64,000 nucleotides of DNA from UBA2040 sp041751955 (GTDB lineage Bacteria; Bacteroidota; Bacteroidia; Flavobacteriales_D; Crocinitomicaceae), in the NCBI GenBank assembly GCA_041751955.1, contig JBGSIB010000065.1, forward strand, positions 1-64,000, given 5' to 3'. Each line of letters begins with the position of its first letter. The first letter of the stretch is position 1. Under the pieces are notes generated by a model that searched no databases, was not told where the DNA came from, and saw only the letters and a program-made list of their open reading frames with translations. Positions 9,439 through 18,147 of the stretch are shown one piece after another. The position numbers and the translations under genes are program-made.

Positions 9439-10768
9439 AGGATTTTAGTTCTTGTTTGATAAATACTACTTTCTTCGAATCGCCATTTTCGTTCAATTCA
9501 ATCTGAACATAAAACGGAATATTGGTGTAAGCCACCTTTTTACCATCAGTAACAGTGACAAAAAGGCGATATCTACCTTCCATATTTGGTGCTTTAAGAA
9601 CCGCAGAAGATTTGTTTTTGTTTTTTATTTTTCCGGGAATCATGGTTGGCTTGTCTTCACGGTCACCACCTGTTTTCAAATCTGTGCTTTCGGGATATAA
9701 TTCCCAAGAATAACTTAATTTGTCTGAATTGAGATCACTAGAAAAAACTTCAAAATTCATGGATTGACCAGAATTTAGAATAAGATTTTTTTGCCAATCG
9801 CCACCATTCACATGAACCGAGTCAATTGAAGGGGAGCGGTTTTCGGGATATTTTCCTGACCAATTGTATTCCAAAACGTCTATGGCTTCAGTTGGACGTC
9901 CAGCCTCATCGAAAACTCCGTACCATGTACTGGTGTATTCTTGTTTTTGCCCCCACAAAAAGGCGAAGGATCCGATACACTGCTTTCTTTCGCCCCAAAT
10001 GTATTTTTGATATCGCGTTAAATAAGTTTCTGCTTTTTCTGTGCTTGTTTGTTCAATCGACGATCCCCAGCGCGTTTTAGGTGATTCCCAATGTCCATTT
10101 GGCCCCCATTCTGTAATCATGTATGGTCCGTTAAAATCACCATCAGCGAGGACTTTTTTCACATTTTCAATATCACCATATGTATTGATACCGTAGATAT
10201 CAATTGCAGTCATTGTTTCGTTAATAAACTTAACTTTTTCAGGGCTTGTTCCCGCTGTAACAGTTGAAGTGGGATGATTAGGGTCCAGTTCTTTCACCAT
10301 TTTTGCAATATCATTTACCGCTGCCCACACTTTTGTATTACTGTAGTTGAGTTCGTATTCATTTCCAATTCCCCAAATTAACAATGCGGGGTGGTTTTTG
10401 TACTTTTCAACCGATGCTCTGAAATTATTGAGCTGATTCTTTATTTTCTCTTCATCATTGTAATCAAATCCGTGACGTTCATGTTGAACCCACATTCCAA
10501 GCATTACTTTTAATCCCCTCTTTTCAGCTTCGTCCAAAACTTCCTGTGCATTTTCTAATCCCCAAGTACGAATAGTATTTCCTCCGCACTCTACAACTTT
10601 GTCTAAGTTTTTTTCACCACCAGCGCCTTTCACATAAAAAGGTTGGTTATTGACAAATAATTCCCATTGCCCGTTGATTTTTTCAACATTTACTTTATTT
10701 ACTTGAGCAAATGATGATGCAGAAGTCAAAAAGAATGCAAGACTTAAAAAGAAGTAAATATTACGCAT
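9425..10768 (-). CDS. Secreted clan GH-A glycoside hydrolase with C-terminal Ig-like domain
   Basis: The protein has 447 residues. A signal peptide ends near Ala21. Residues about 40-300 form a TIM-barrel of clan GH-A type: GGNTIRTWG resembles GH2 barrels, Glu137 in IWGIGNE is the likely acid/base and Glu220 in MITEWG the likely nucleophile. Residues about 316-435 look like an Ig- or cadherin-type domain. There is no T9SS sorting domain, so it may stay in the periplasm. The family could be GH2 barrel-only, GH158-like or another GH-A family acting on beta-1,3-glucan; I cannot decide by eye. It is the first gene of the minus-strand glycan operon, 103 bases downstream of eda. Confidence 0.8.
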   Translation of the reverse strand: MRNIYFFLSLAFFLTSASSFAQVNKVNVEKINGQWELFVNNQPFYVKGAGGEKNLDKVVECGGNTIRTWGLENAQEVLDEAEKRGLKVMLGMWVQHERHGFDYNDEEKIKNQLNNFRASVEKYKNHPALLIWGIGNEYELNYSNTKVWAAVNDIAKMVKELDPNHPTSTVTAGTSPEKVKFINETMTAIDIYGINTYGDIENVKKVLADGDFNGPYMITEWGPNGHWESPKTRWGSSIEQTSTEKAETYLTRYQKYIWGERKQCIGSFAFLWGQKQEYTSTWYGVFDEAGRPTEAIDVLEYNWSGKYPENRSPSIDSVHVNGGDWQKNLILNSGQSMNFEVFSSDLNSDKLSYSWELYPESTDLKTGGDREDKPTMIPGKIKNKNKSSAVLKAPNMEGRYRLFVTVTDGKKVAYTNIPFYVQIELNENGDSKKVVFIKQELKSFEKK

Positions 10769-10807
10769 GTATTATTTTTTTTACGTCGAATTGAATGCAA
10801 AATACAT

Positions 10808-10829
10808 ACTTATGGTAATAAGTACAATA
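10808..10829 (-). promoter_or_regulatory. Candidate operator upstream of the glycan operon
   Basis: This 22-bp stretch matches positions 275-296 at 18 bases. It contains a perfect inverted repeat, TACTTAT (10807-10813) and ATAAGTA (10818-10824), around a 4-base centre, the form expected for a dimeric regulator site. It lies 40 to 61 bases before the ATG at 10768. On the minus strand a near -7 box (TATTTTG) follows it, in the same relation as at the copy near 275. Confidence 0.5.
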
Positions 10830-10871
10830 TTTAATTAGACAAAGTTTTCAACAATTCGGAATCCTAAAGGA

Positions 10872-11438
10872 TTATTTGTTCATCATCCAAGAGCCGCCAA
10901 CGCTGACAACATTCTTTAAATTTAAATAATTTAGGGAAGTTTTTTCATCAATACCGCCTGTGGGACAGAAAGTTACATCTGGAAAAACTGAACCATAAGT
11001 TTGAATTGCTTTTTCTCCACCGAATAAATTTGCTGGGAAGAACTTAAAAACTTTCCATCCCAGTTGTAAACCTAATATAATTTCACTTGGGGTAGATACA
11101 CCAGGAATAAATGGAATTCCACTTTCTTCAAAAGAGATAGCGAGATTGGAATTAATACCTGGACTCACCATAAAATCAACACCTGAATTTTTGGCTTTTT
11201 GTATTTGCTCTTCGCTTACAATCGTTCCAACGCCAACAGACATAGCGGAACCAAATTGTTTTTTAATTTGTACAATTGCTTCAAATGCAACGGTGGTGCG
11301 AAGTGTAACTTCAATACAATGGATATCGTTTTCCTTCAATAATTTTATTATTCCTTCTATTTCATCTAAGGAGTTGATAGTAACGACAGGGATAATGGGG
11401 TGATTTTTTAGTAAAGCTAATATTCCGTTTTGATTCAT
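10872..11438 (-). CDS. eda: 2-dehydro-3-deoxy-phosphogluconate (KDPG) aldolase
   Basis: Splits KDPG into pyruvate and glyceraldehyde 3-phosphate, the last step of the Entner-Doudoroff pathway. At 188 residues it is slightly shorter than the usual 200-215. The family motifs are present: Glu43 and Arg47 in CIEVTLRT, the Schiff-base Lys132 in VFKFFPAN, and the phosphate-binding PTGGI near residue 160. It ends the zwf-pgl-edd-eda run and starts 13 bases after the edd stop. Bifunctional activity on 4-hydroxy-2-oxoglutarate, known in some family members, is possible. Confidence 0.93.
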   Translation of the reverse strand: MNQNGILALLKNHPIIPVVTINSLDEIEGIIKLLKENDIHCIEVTLRTTVAFEAIVQIKKQFGSAMSVGVGTIVSEEQIQKAKNSGVDFMVSPGINSNLAISFEESGIPFIPGVSTPSEIILGLQLGWKVFKFFPANLFGGEKAIQTYGSVFPDVTFCPTGGIDEKTSLNYLNLKNVVSVGGSWMMNK

Positions 11439-11451
11439 CTTTTCTGATTTA

Positions 11452-13251
11452 TTAAAGGAAACTGGCGCCTTCTTCGCTAGCGCAAACTAATTTTCTCATG
11501 TTAGCAAAAAGTTCTCTTCCGTTACCGAAAGTGTCTTCATTCTCTTTTGTTCTTGAAATTCTGCTTTCGGTTTCTGGAGTTAAGCATTCAAGAAATCCGT
11601 TTTTTGCATCGACTAGTAATATGTCTCCAGTTTCAATTTTACCAATCAAGCCTCCATCTCTAGCTTCGGGAACAACATGAATAGCTGCTGGAACTCTGCC
11701 TGAAGCGCCGGACATTCTGCCGTCCGTAACCAACGCTACTTTGAAACCACGTTTTTGCAAAATGGTCAAGGTTGGGGTAAGCTGATGCAATTCAGGCATT
11801 CCATTTTGTTTAGGTCCTTGAAATGGTATAACTGCAATAAAATCTTTTTCTAATTCACCATTTTTAAACGCAATTATTAAATCCTCTTGTTCATTAAAAA
11901 CTATTGCTGGGGCTTCAATAACATAGTGTTCTTCAGAAACTGCCGAAGTTTTCATGATTGAGCGACCAATATTACCTTTCAAAAGGCGTAAACCACCTTC
12001 TGTTGAAAATGGGTTTTTAGCATCGCGTAAAATAGAATCATTTAAACTTTCTGAAGCTCCTTCCTGCCATTCAATTTTACCATTGATGATTTTAGGTTCT
12101 TGCTTGTATTTGTTTAATCCGAAACCTAATATCGTGTGAACATCTTCATGCAGTAAATTATTTTCTAATAATGTTCTAATAATGAATCCCATACCACCAG
12201 CCGCGTGGAAGTGGTTAACATCTGCAGCGCCATTAGGATAAATTTTTGTTAGTAAAGGAATCACCGCAGAAAGATCTGAGAAATCTTCCCAATTGATTAT
12301 TATTCCGGCAGCTTTTGCAATGGCAATTAAATGTATCGTATGATTGGTTGAACCACCTGTAGCCAGCAAACCGATTAAGGCATTAGTTATCGTTTTTTCG
12401 CTAATCAAATTCGCTAGAGAGTTTTCAAATTCCCTTTTCATTGATGTTTGAGCCAAAACTTTGACGATTTCTTCGTTCAATAAATGGCGTAACTCAGTAT
12501 CTGGATTGACAAAACTAGAGCCGGGCAATTGAAGTCCCATAATTTCCATCATCATTTGATTGCTGTTGGCCGTGCCGTAGAAGGTACAAGTTCCAGGAGA
12601 ATGATAAGAATCAGACTCTCCCTTCAACAGCTCATCCCGGCCAATTTTGCCTTCAGCAAACGCCTGTCGAATTCTTGATTTTTCATCATTACTTATTCCT
12701 GTCTCCATAGGTCCGCCTGGAACAAATGCAACGGGTAAATGACCAAATTTCAACGAGCCAATTAGCAACCCAGGAACAATTTTATCACAAATGCCAAGAT
12801 TCATAACGGCATCAAACATGTTGTGGGACAGAGAAATAGCAGTTGACATAGCAATGACATCACGACTAAACAGTGATAATTCCATTCCTGTTTGACCTTG
12901 TGTTACACCATCGCACATGGCAGGAACCCCTCCTGCAACTTGCACTACAGAATTGTACTTTGCCGCATATTTCCGCAATTCATCAGGATAGTGCTCAAAT
13001 GTTTTATGCGCAGAAAGCATATCATTATACGCTGTTACGACTGCTAAGTTAGGTATTTTGTTTTCACTTAAAGCGTCCTTTTCTTTTGGACCACATCCCG
13101 CGAAAGCGTGAGCCAAATTGCCGCAGTGAAGATGAGCTCGGCTAAATTCCGTGTCAAATTGCGCATTCATTTGGGATAAATATATCGCTCTAGAACTTTG
13201 GCTTCGATCAATTATTCGATTTGTAACTTTTTGTATTTCTGGATGTATCAT
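11452..13251 (-). CDS. edd: 6-phosphogluconate dehydratase
   Basis: Dehydrates 6-phosphogluconate to KDPG. At 599 residues it is close to the family length, and it belongs to the IlvD/Edd family. Recognisable stretches are VTAYNDMLSAH near residue 72, CDGVTQGQTGMELSLFSRD near 113, and a GRMSGASGRVPAAIH block near the C-terminus. Cys155 (LGICDKIVPG) and Cys222 (GTCTFYGTANSN) sit where Edd enzymes hold their iron-sulfur cluster. The start codon overlaps the pgl stop by 4 bases. The motifs separate it from dihydroxy-acid dehydratase, which has the same fold. Confidence 0.95.
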   Translation of the reverse strand: MIHPEIQKVTNRIIDRSQSSRAIYLSQMNAQFDTEFSRAHLHCGNLAHAFAGCGPKEKDALSENKIPNLAVVTAYNDMLSAHKTFEHYPDELRKYAAKYNSVVQVAGGVPAMCDGVTQGQTGMELSLFSRDVIAMSTAISLSHNMFDAVMNLGICDKIVPGLLIGSLKFGHLPVAFVPGGPMETGISNDEKSRIRQAFAEGKIGRDELLKGESDSYHSPGTCTFYGTANSNQMMMEIMGLQLPGSSFVNPDTELRHLLNEEIVKVLAQTSMKREFENSLANLISEKTITNALIGLLATGGSTNHTIHLIAIAKAAGIIINWEDFSDLSAVIPLLTKIYPNGAADVNHFHAAGGMGFIIRTLLENNLLHEDVHTILGFGLNKYKQEPKIINGKIEWQEGASESLNDSILRDAKNPFSTEGGLRLLKGNIGRSIMKTSAVSEEHYVIEAPAIVFNEQEDLIIAFKNGELEKDFIAVIPFQGPKQNGMPELHQLTPTLTILQKRGFKVALVTDGRMSGASGRVPAAIHVVPEARDGGLIGKIETGDILLVDAKNGFLECLTPETESRISRTKENEDTFGNGRELFANMRKLVCASEEGASFL

Positions 13252-13925
13252 TTGTCTGAAAAGTATACGTTAATTTCTTTTTCATTTGTCATGAATTGAG
13301 CAATAGGCAGAAGATTTTCTTTTGCATTACTCAATATAGCTAATTTTTTGGCACCAATGAGCATCAAGCCAATATTTTCTGATTGCATGAGCATGTTTTT
13401 ATTGCATGTAATACGTTCATTTGGAAAACCAGGTGCCAAAGTGTAGTCAATATAGCTTTTAGTTTGAGTAAGAAGTCGAGTAGAGGCATCGTCCCTTGGA
13501 AAAAGTGATGCCGTATGGCCATCTTCACCCATTCCCAGCAAACAAAAATCTATCCTTTCGAAAAAAGGTAGATAAAGTTCATTCACTTTTTCTAAGTTTT
13601 CAATGGGTTCCTCTGAATTCAAAACCATAGGCATAACCTTATATTTTTTCGTGTTCGAGTTGTTCAGAGCTTCTTCGATTTTCCGTTGATTATTATAGTC
13701 ACTTTCATAAGGGACAAATCTTTCATCTACTAATCCGATTTCTAAGTTAGAAGGTTCAATTTGTTGTGCGCCAATTAAAGCATATAAATCTAAAGGTGTA
13801 GATCCGCCTGAAAGAAGAATCCGGGCAGAGCCATATTTCTCAATCGCACCCTTGCAAATACGAATAAAGTCATTGCTCAATTTGTTTTCCAGTTCTTCTT
13901 TGGTTTGAAACTTATTCAACTTCAT
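13248..13925 (-). CDS. pgl: 6-phosphogluconolactonase
   Basis: Hydrolyses 6-phosphogluconolactone made by Zwf. The start at 13925 gives 225 residues, normal for the DevB/SOL family; an upstream ATG at 13958 in the same frame lies deeper inside zwf and adds 11 unconserved residues. Motifs seen are LLSGGSTP near residue 38, GLVDERFVP, and LLGMGEDGHTASLFP, which carries the catalytic His. The gene overlaps zwf by 14 bases and edd by 4, so the three are translationally coupled. Confidence 0.92.
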   Translation of the reverse strand: MKLNKFQTKEELENKLSNDFIRICKGAIEKYGSARILLSGGSTPLDLYALIGAQQIEPSNLEIGLVDERFVPYESDYNNQRKIEEALNNSNTKKYKVMPMVLNSEEPIENLEKVNELYLPFFERIDFCLLGMGEDGHTASLFPRDDASTRLLTQTKSYIDYTLAPGFPNERITCNKNMLMQSENIGLMLIGAKKLAILSNAKENLLPIAQFMTNEKEINVYFSDK

Positions 13926-15402
13926 TTTGAAAAGACTTTGACCATTTGTGTTTATCATTCATTATTTGATCACCAGGTCCCCAAGTTCCAGCCTGATACA
14001 GTACATTTTTAACATCTGCTTTTTCCCAACCGTGGACAATGGATTCTATCCAAACCCAAGCTGCTTCTAGTTCATCCTGATGCATGAAAAGTGTTTGTTC
14101 ACCGCGAAGAACGTCAATGATTAAACGTTCGTAAGCTTCAGGAAATCTTTCCGTGAATGAATCCATGTAATCCAGTTTGAGGCTGATAGGTCTATATCTG
14201 TAACCTCCAGGACCAGGTAGTTTCGTCATTTGAACCAATTCTATTCTTTCCTCTGGTTGTAAACGTATAATCAATTTATTTCCAGGTATTTCACCCTGAG
14301 AAGGAAAGACATTGTGTCTAACAGATTTAAAATTGATGATGATTTCAGAATAACGCTTTGCCATCCGTTTACCCGTTCTTAGGTAAAACGGAGTTCCTTT
14401 CCATCTCCAATTATCAATAAAGGCTTTTATTGCAACAAAAGTTTCTGTTTTCGACTCATAATTATCGATATCTTCCAAATAGGAGTTGACCAATTCATCT
14501 TTGACTTTTCCTCTAGTATATTGACCTTTAACCGTATCTGTTAAAACAAGGTTTTCGTCGAACAATTGAAGAGAATTCAGGACTTTCAATTTTTCATTCC
14601 GAACAAAAGAAGCTTCCAATTTTGTTGGTGGTTCCATGGCAATCAAACAAAGTAGTTGCAGTAAATGATTTTGAACCATATCCAGCAAGGCACCACTTTT
14701 GTCATAATAGTCACCTCTTTTTTCAACACCCAAACTTTCGGCTACGGTAATTTGTACCGAATCTATATCCTCAGAGCTCCATGAATGTTCAAATAAGTGA
14801 TTAGCAAAACGAAGAACCATCAGGTTTTGAACCGTTTCTTTTCCTAAATAATGGTCAATTCGGTATATCTGACTTTCATTAAAGGCCAGAATTATTTGCT
14901 GATGAATCTCTTGAGATGTTTTAAGACTTACGCCAAGCGGTTTTTCAAGTACCACCTTGCTCTTTGCATTCACCAAATCACTTTTCAACAACAATTCGCA
15001 GATCTGTCCAAATGCACTAGACGGGGTAGATAAATAATACACATTCTGTCTTTGAGGAAACTTATCCAATTCAATTTTAAGTCCTTTGTAACCTTCAACA
15101 GTAGGTTTGGAAACCTCTTGAATAATGATTTTATCTATAAAAAGATCGATTTTTTTGTGGTCAAGTTCATAATCAATTGAGTCGATAATGAACTTGCGGA
15201 TGGATTGTCGAATTTCCTCAATTTTGTCTGGTGATCGTGTTATGCAAATGACAGAAAAGTCAAGATCAAGTTGATTGTCGACAAAACGATGAAAAAGAGC
15301 AGGGTAAATTTTGCGAATGGCCAGATCGCCATCACCACCAAAAACAACTATGTTGAATGGTTCAATCTTTTTTACTTTTATTTTGGTAAGCATTTGTTCC
15401 AT
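13912..15402 (-). CDS. zwf: Glucose-6-phosphate 1-dehydrogenase
   Basis: Oxidises glucose 6-phosphate to 6-phosphogluconolactone with NAD(P). At 496 residues it has the family length. The dinucleotide site is FGGDGDLA (residues 21-28), EKPLG lies at 153-157, and the substrate site RIDHYLGK at 181-188. It is the first gene of the zwf-pgl-edd-eda run. A GTACAATA word at 15431-15438, also present in the two shared elements upstream of the glycan genes, lies about 30 bases before the ATG. No 6-phosphogluconate dehydrogenase gene is nearby, so carbon from this operon is directed to KDPG. An alternative ATG lies at 15393. Confidence 0.95.
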   Translation of the reverse strand: MEQMLTKIKVKKIEPFNIVVFGGDGDLAIRKIYPALFHRFVDNQLDLDFSVICITRSPDKIEEIRQSIRKFIIDSIDYELDHKKIDLFIDKIIIQEVSKPTVEGYKGLKIELDKFPQRQNVYYLSTPSSAFGQICELLLKSDLVNAKSKVVLEKPLGVSLKTSQEIHQQIILAFNESQIYRIDHYLGKETVQNLMVLRFANHLFEHSWSSEDIDSVQITVAESLGVEKRGDYYDKSGALLDMVQNHLLQLLCLIAMEPPTKLEASFVRNEKLKVLNSLQLFDENLVLTDTVKGQYTRGKVKDELVNSYLEDIDNYESKTETFVAIKAFIDNWRWKGTPFYLRTGKRMAKRYSEIIINFKSVRHNVFPSQGEIPGNKLIIRLQPEERIELVQMTKLPGPGGYRYRPISLKLDYMDSFTERFPEAYERLIIDVLRGEQTLFMHQDELEAAWVWIESIVHGWEKADVKNVLYQAGTWGPGDQIMNDKHKWSKSFQNEVE

Positions 15403-15520
15403 GTATTTGGTACGAAGTTATTTACTTTTTGTACAATATACAATAAGTAAATTGAATTATTATAATTTGAACGAATTATCTCATATTGGTAGTTCAATAT
15501 TAAGATAAATTCTTTGATTT
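15403..15520 (-). promoter_or_regulatory. Promoter region of zwf-pgl-edd-eda
   Basis: These 118 AT-rich bases lie between the end of lptD and the start of zwf, both on the minus strand. They contain AGTTAT (15416-15421), nine bases, then GTACAATA (15431-15438), a weaker match to the 22-bp element at 275 and 10808. A second, opposed ACAATAAGTA lies at 15440-15449. I found no exact TAnnTTTG box on the minus strand. Confidence 0.35.
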
Positions 15521-18085
15521 CTATAGTTGAAATGGCGCCTTATTTAAACGAATTTTCGCATCTTGGAAAAGACTTGATTTGGCGTTCATTTGAAATGCAA
15601 AATATTTAATTTGAGCAACTGGCGTCCACATAAAAGACAATTGCCAACAATGTAAATCTCTTAATAATGTGAGTTGAGAATAGGTAATTTGAGAAGTTTC
15701 AATGTCAAAATTGGCATTTCCTGTTAATTTCCAACGTTTTGTAAAAGATGCGTCACCATTAAATTGAATGGTCTGTACAACTGAGGCCCTTCGTGAATTG
15801 GTCGGCGAAATATTCTGATTAACATTCCAACTAGAGTTGTATGACGCAGTCAGTTTCCAGGGAATATCAAAACTCACGATTTGCTCAGGATGCTCGATAA
15901 AATATTGATAGTCGGCATTCCAGTTGTCTTCCATTTTAGTACGAACCTCTTTCAGCTTTTCTAGGCTCTTTTTTGGAGCAAAAGTATAACTTGTGGCGAA
16001 AGACAAATTAGTGAATCTCCCCAAGTTTCCTCGAGTTTTTATGGCGTAATAGCTAATGGTAGCGCCTGTTGAATCGTTCCAATTGTACGGACTAAAAGTC
16101 CCGTTGATCTGTAAACTCAATGACTTCAATGGACTGATTCTTAAATTGGTGCTTAAATCTGATAGGTTCATAGAATCTTTTAATAAGTCATAGTTTCCAG
16201 TCACAGAGAAATTGTCTATCAGTTTTACTTTTTTGAATCCGGTAAGTGAGTCTCTTTCCTTGTCTGATTTGAGTTTCAATTCAAGGGTATTGTTCATTCC
16301 AAAAGTTAACAGCTGTTGATCCTGTATGGAGTTGCTGGTGTAGGTGCCTTGTGAAAATCTAGAATAAACTGTTGTATCACCTGTTTTGGATACAAAAATA
16401 TCTCTAGGATTCAAGTTGGGACGATAAGAGTATCCAAATGAAGGAGTAAGGACGTGACGAAGAAGAGCCTTCTTTTTACCAACGAATTTATAGTAAGAAT
16501 AGAGTACTGTTGTAGCGTTGACATTTAAATTAAAAGTCTGACCAATAGCGCTTTGACTTATGTTGCGTGTGCTAATTTTATCTTCGTATAATAGGGTAGC
16601 TTCATTTAAAACAGAATCATCAAATAATTCTGTAGTTTGAAAATTAAGTACGTGACTATAAACGATAGAAGGATTTATTTTTAAAGTGTTTTTGAAAAGG
16701 CCTAAAGTTGTTTTTGCTGTCAATCTTTGATTAATCCCATTTTTGTATCGGTCTTGTATACCTGAAAAATCACCCTGCTGAATAAGGCTGTCAGGAAGGA
16801 TTGCAATGTTTTTTCCCTCCAAGTCATAAGTAATCCCAAAACTGTTCACTGCTTGTCGCCATCCTTTGGTTCCTGTTACTAATTTTCGGAAAGGGAATAC
16901 CTGGGTCATATTGAAGTTCACTACGGGCGTTGTCAAATCCGTAGTTTGGTTCACAGAGCTCTGACGTGCAGAAATTTTTATCCCAGCTCTTAATGGCAGC
17001 CGACCAAAGGAGCGATCTAAAGAGATGTCAGACAAGAAACTATTTTTTAGATATTGACCATTTGCAGGGTCAAGATTGGTTGTAGGATCATTGATAGTCG
17101 TGAAGTTGACATTGGATCGAAATTGCCAATACGGATTGGCTTTAGGGTCTTGACGGTGTTGCCAATTTATCCGAAAGTTTTTGCTACCTCCAGTAGTTGG
17201 AAATCCTTTTCTAAAAAAGTCGAATCCCAAGTCAATAGTCCCGGTGTGCTTATATTTTTTTGCGTAATCAGTAACAACTCCAAAGCCAAAGGTTCCGCGT
17301 GAGTAGATAGTTCCATACAAAGTGGTTTGTAAATGATCATTGATCGGCACGTAATATCCTAATTTTTCAAATCCAAAACCAAATTGCGAAGTAGGCACAA
17401 CTTGTGGAAAGATAAATCCTGAAACGCGATCACGCGATTGGGGAATAATGGCAAATGGAAGCCAAAGTGGTGTCGGAATTCCTCTGACCCAAAGGCTAAT
17501 AGGTCCAGTAACAATTCTTTTTTCAGGAATTAAAATAGCGCGCGACATTCTAAAGTAGAAATGAGGTTCTTCCAAATCACAGGTGGTGAAATGTCCATTT
17601 TCAAAATGAACTTCTTCGTTCGCATGACGTTTAGCAACACCCATGTACAAGTAATTTTCATCTTGTTTGGTGTGAACATCTTCGATATAACCTTTTTCCG
17701 TCTTAAAATTATATCGAATTGAAGAAGCTGTCATCGTTTCCGTTCCATCGTCAAAAGTTGGTTTTCCAGTCTGATTTCCTAAGCTGTCCGTAAGAAATGT
17801 AGCTGTGACTTCATTTTTTTCGATGTCTATTAGTATGTAGTCAGCAGTCATTGTAATGTCTCCATAAATCAAAATGGCTTCACGCACCAAATGGATTTGT
17901 TTTTTTCTCAAATCCGAATGAATGGAGTCAGTTGCGTTGTAATAAATGACTTCATCGAAAGATTTATCATCCATATAAAGGGTATCTTTACCAGAAGAAA
18001 CTTGCGTGTAACCAATGGAATTCACCAACATTATTAACAACGTTGCGAAGAAAACTTGAATTATGGAATGTTTTTTGGTTAGCAA
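15521..18085 (-). CDS. lptD: LPS assembly outer-membrane protein LptD
   Basis: Inserts lipopolysaccharide into the outer leaflet of the outer membrane. The protein has 854 residues, with an N-terminal signal segment (to about residue 28), an OstA-like beta-jellyroll domain around residues 55-150 (ILIYGDITMTADYILIDIEKN is typical), then a large beta-barrel. Residues about 195-230 (PISLWVRGIPTPLWLPFAIIPQ) match the conserved start of the barrel domain in Bacteroidota LptD. Divergent from the amidase gene, with 62 bases between the starts. Confidence 0.9.
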   Translation of the reverse strand: MLTKKHSIIQVFFATLLIMLVNSIGYTQVSSGKDTLYMDDKSFDEVIYYNATDSIHSDLRKKQIHLVREAILIYGDITMTADYILIDIEKNEVTATFLTDSLGNQTGKPTFDDGTETMTASSIRYNFKTEKGYIEDVHTKQDENYLYMGVAKRHANEEVHFENGHFTTCDLEEPHFYFRMSRAILIPEKRIVTGPISLWVRGIPTPLWLPFAIIPQSRDRVSGFIFPQVVPTSQFGFGFEKLGYYVPINDHLQTTLYGTIYSRGTFGFGVVTDYAKKYKHTGTIDLGFDFFRKGFPTTGGSKNFRINWQHRQDPKANPYWQFRSNVNFTTINDPTTNLDPANGQYLKNSFLSDISLDRSFGRLPLRAGIKISARQSSVNQTTDLTTPVVNFNMTQVFPFRKLVTGTKGWRQAVNSFGITYDLEGKNIAILPDSLIQQGDFSGIQDRYKNGINQRLTAKTTLGLFKNTLKINPSIVYSHVLNFQTTELFDDSVLNEATLLYEDKISTRNISQSAIGQTFNLNVNATTVLYSYYKFVGKKKALLRHVLTPSFGYSYRPNLNPRDIFVSKTGDTTVYSRFSQGTYTSNSIQDQQLLTFGMNNTLELKLKSDKERDSLTGFKKVKLIDNFSVTGNYDLLKDSMNLSDLSTNLRISPLKSLSLQINGTFSPYNWNDSTGATISYYAIKTRGNLGRFTNLSFATSYTFAPKKSLEKLKEVRTKMEDNWNADYQYFIEHPEQIVSFDIPWKLTASYNSSWNVNQNISPTNSRRASVVQTIQFNGDASFTKRWKLTGNANFDIETSQITYSQLTLLRDLHCWQLSFMWTPVAQIKYFAFQMNAKSSLFQDAKIRLNKAPFQL

Positions 18086-18092
18086 TCCAATG

Positions 18093-18131
18093 TAAATTTG
18101 TTGTATATGTTAAAATACATGTGCAAAGCTA
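18093..18131. promoter_or_regulatory. Divergent -7 boxes for amidase and lptD
   Basis: TAAATTTG at 18093-18100 faces the amidase gene on the plus strand, with a TTG 15 bases before it, slightly closer than usual. TAGCTTTG on the minus strand (18131-18124) faces lptD, 38 bases before its ATG. Each promoter therefore lies across the intergenic region from the other gene. Confidence 0.5.
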
Positions 18132-18147
18132 AAAAATAACATAGCTC

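Noticed and set aside
349..15402. Recently acquired genomic island
   Set aside because: No integrase, transposase, tRNA target or repeat borders are seen and base use looks like the rest of the window.
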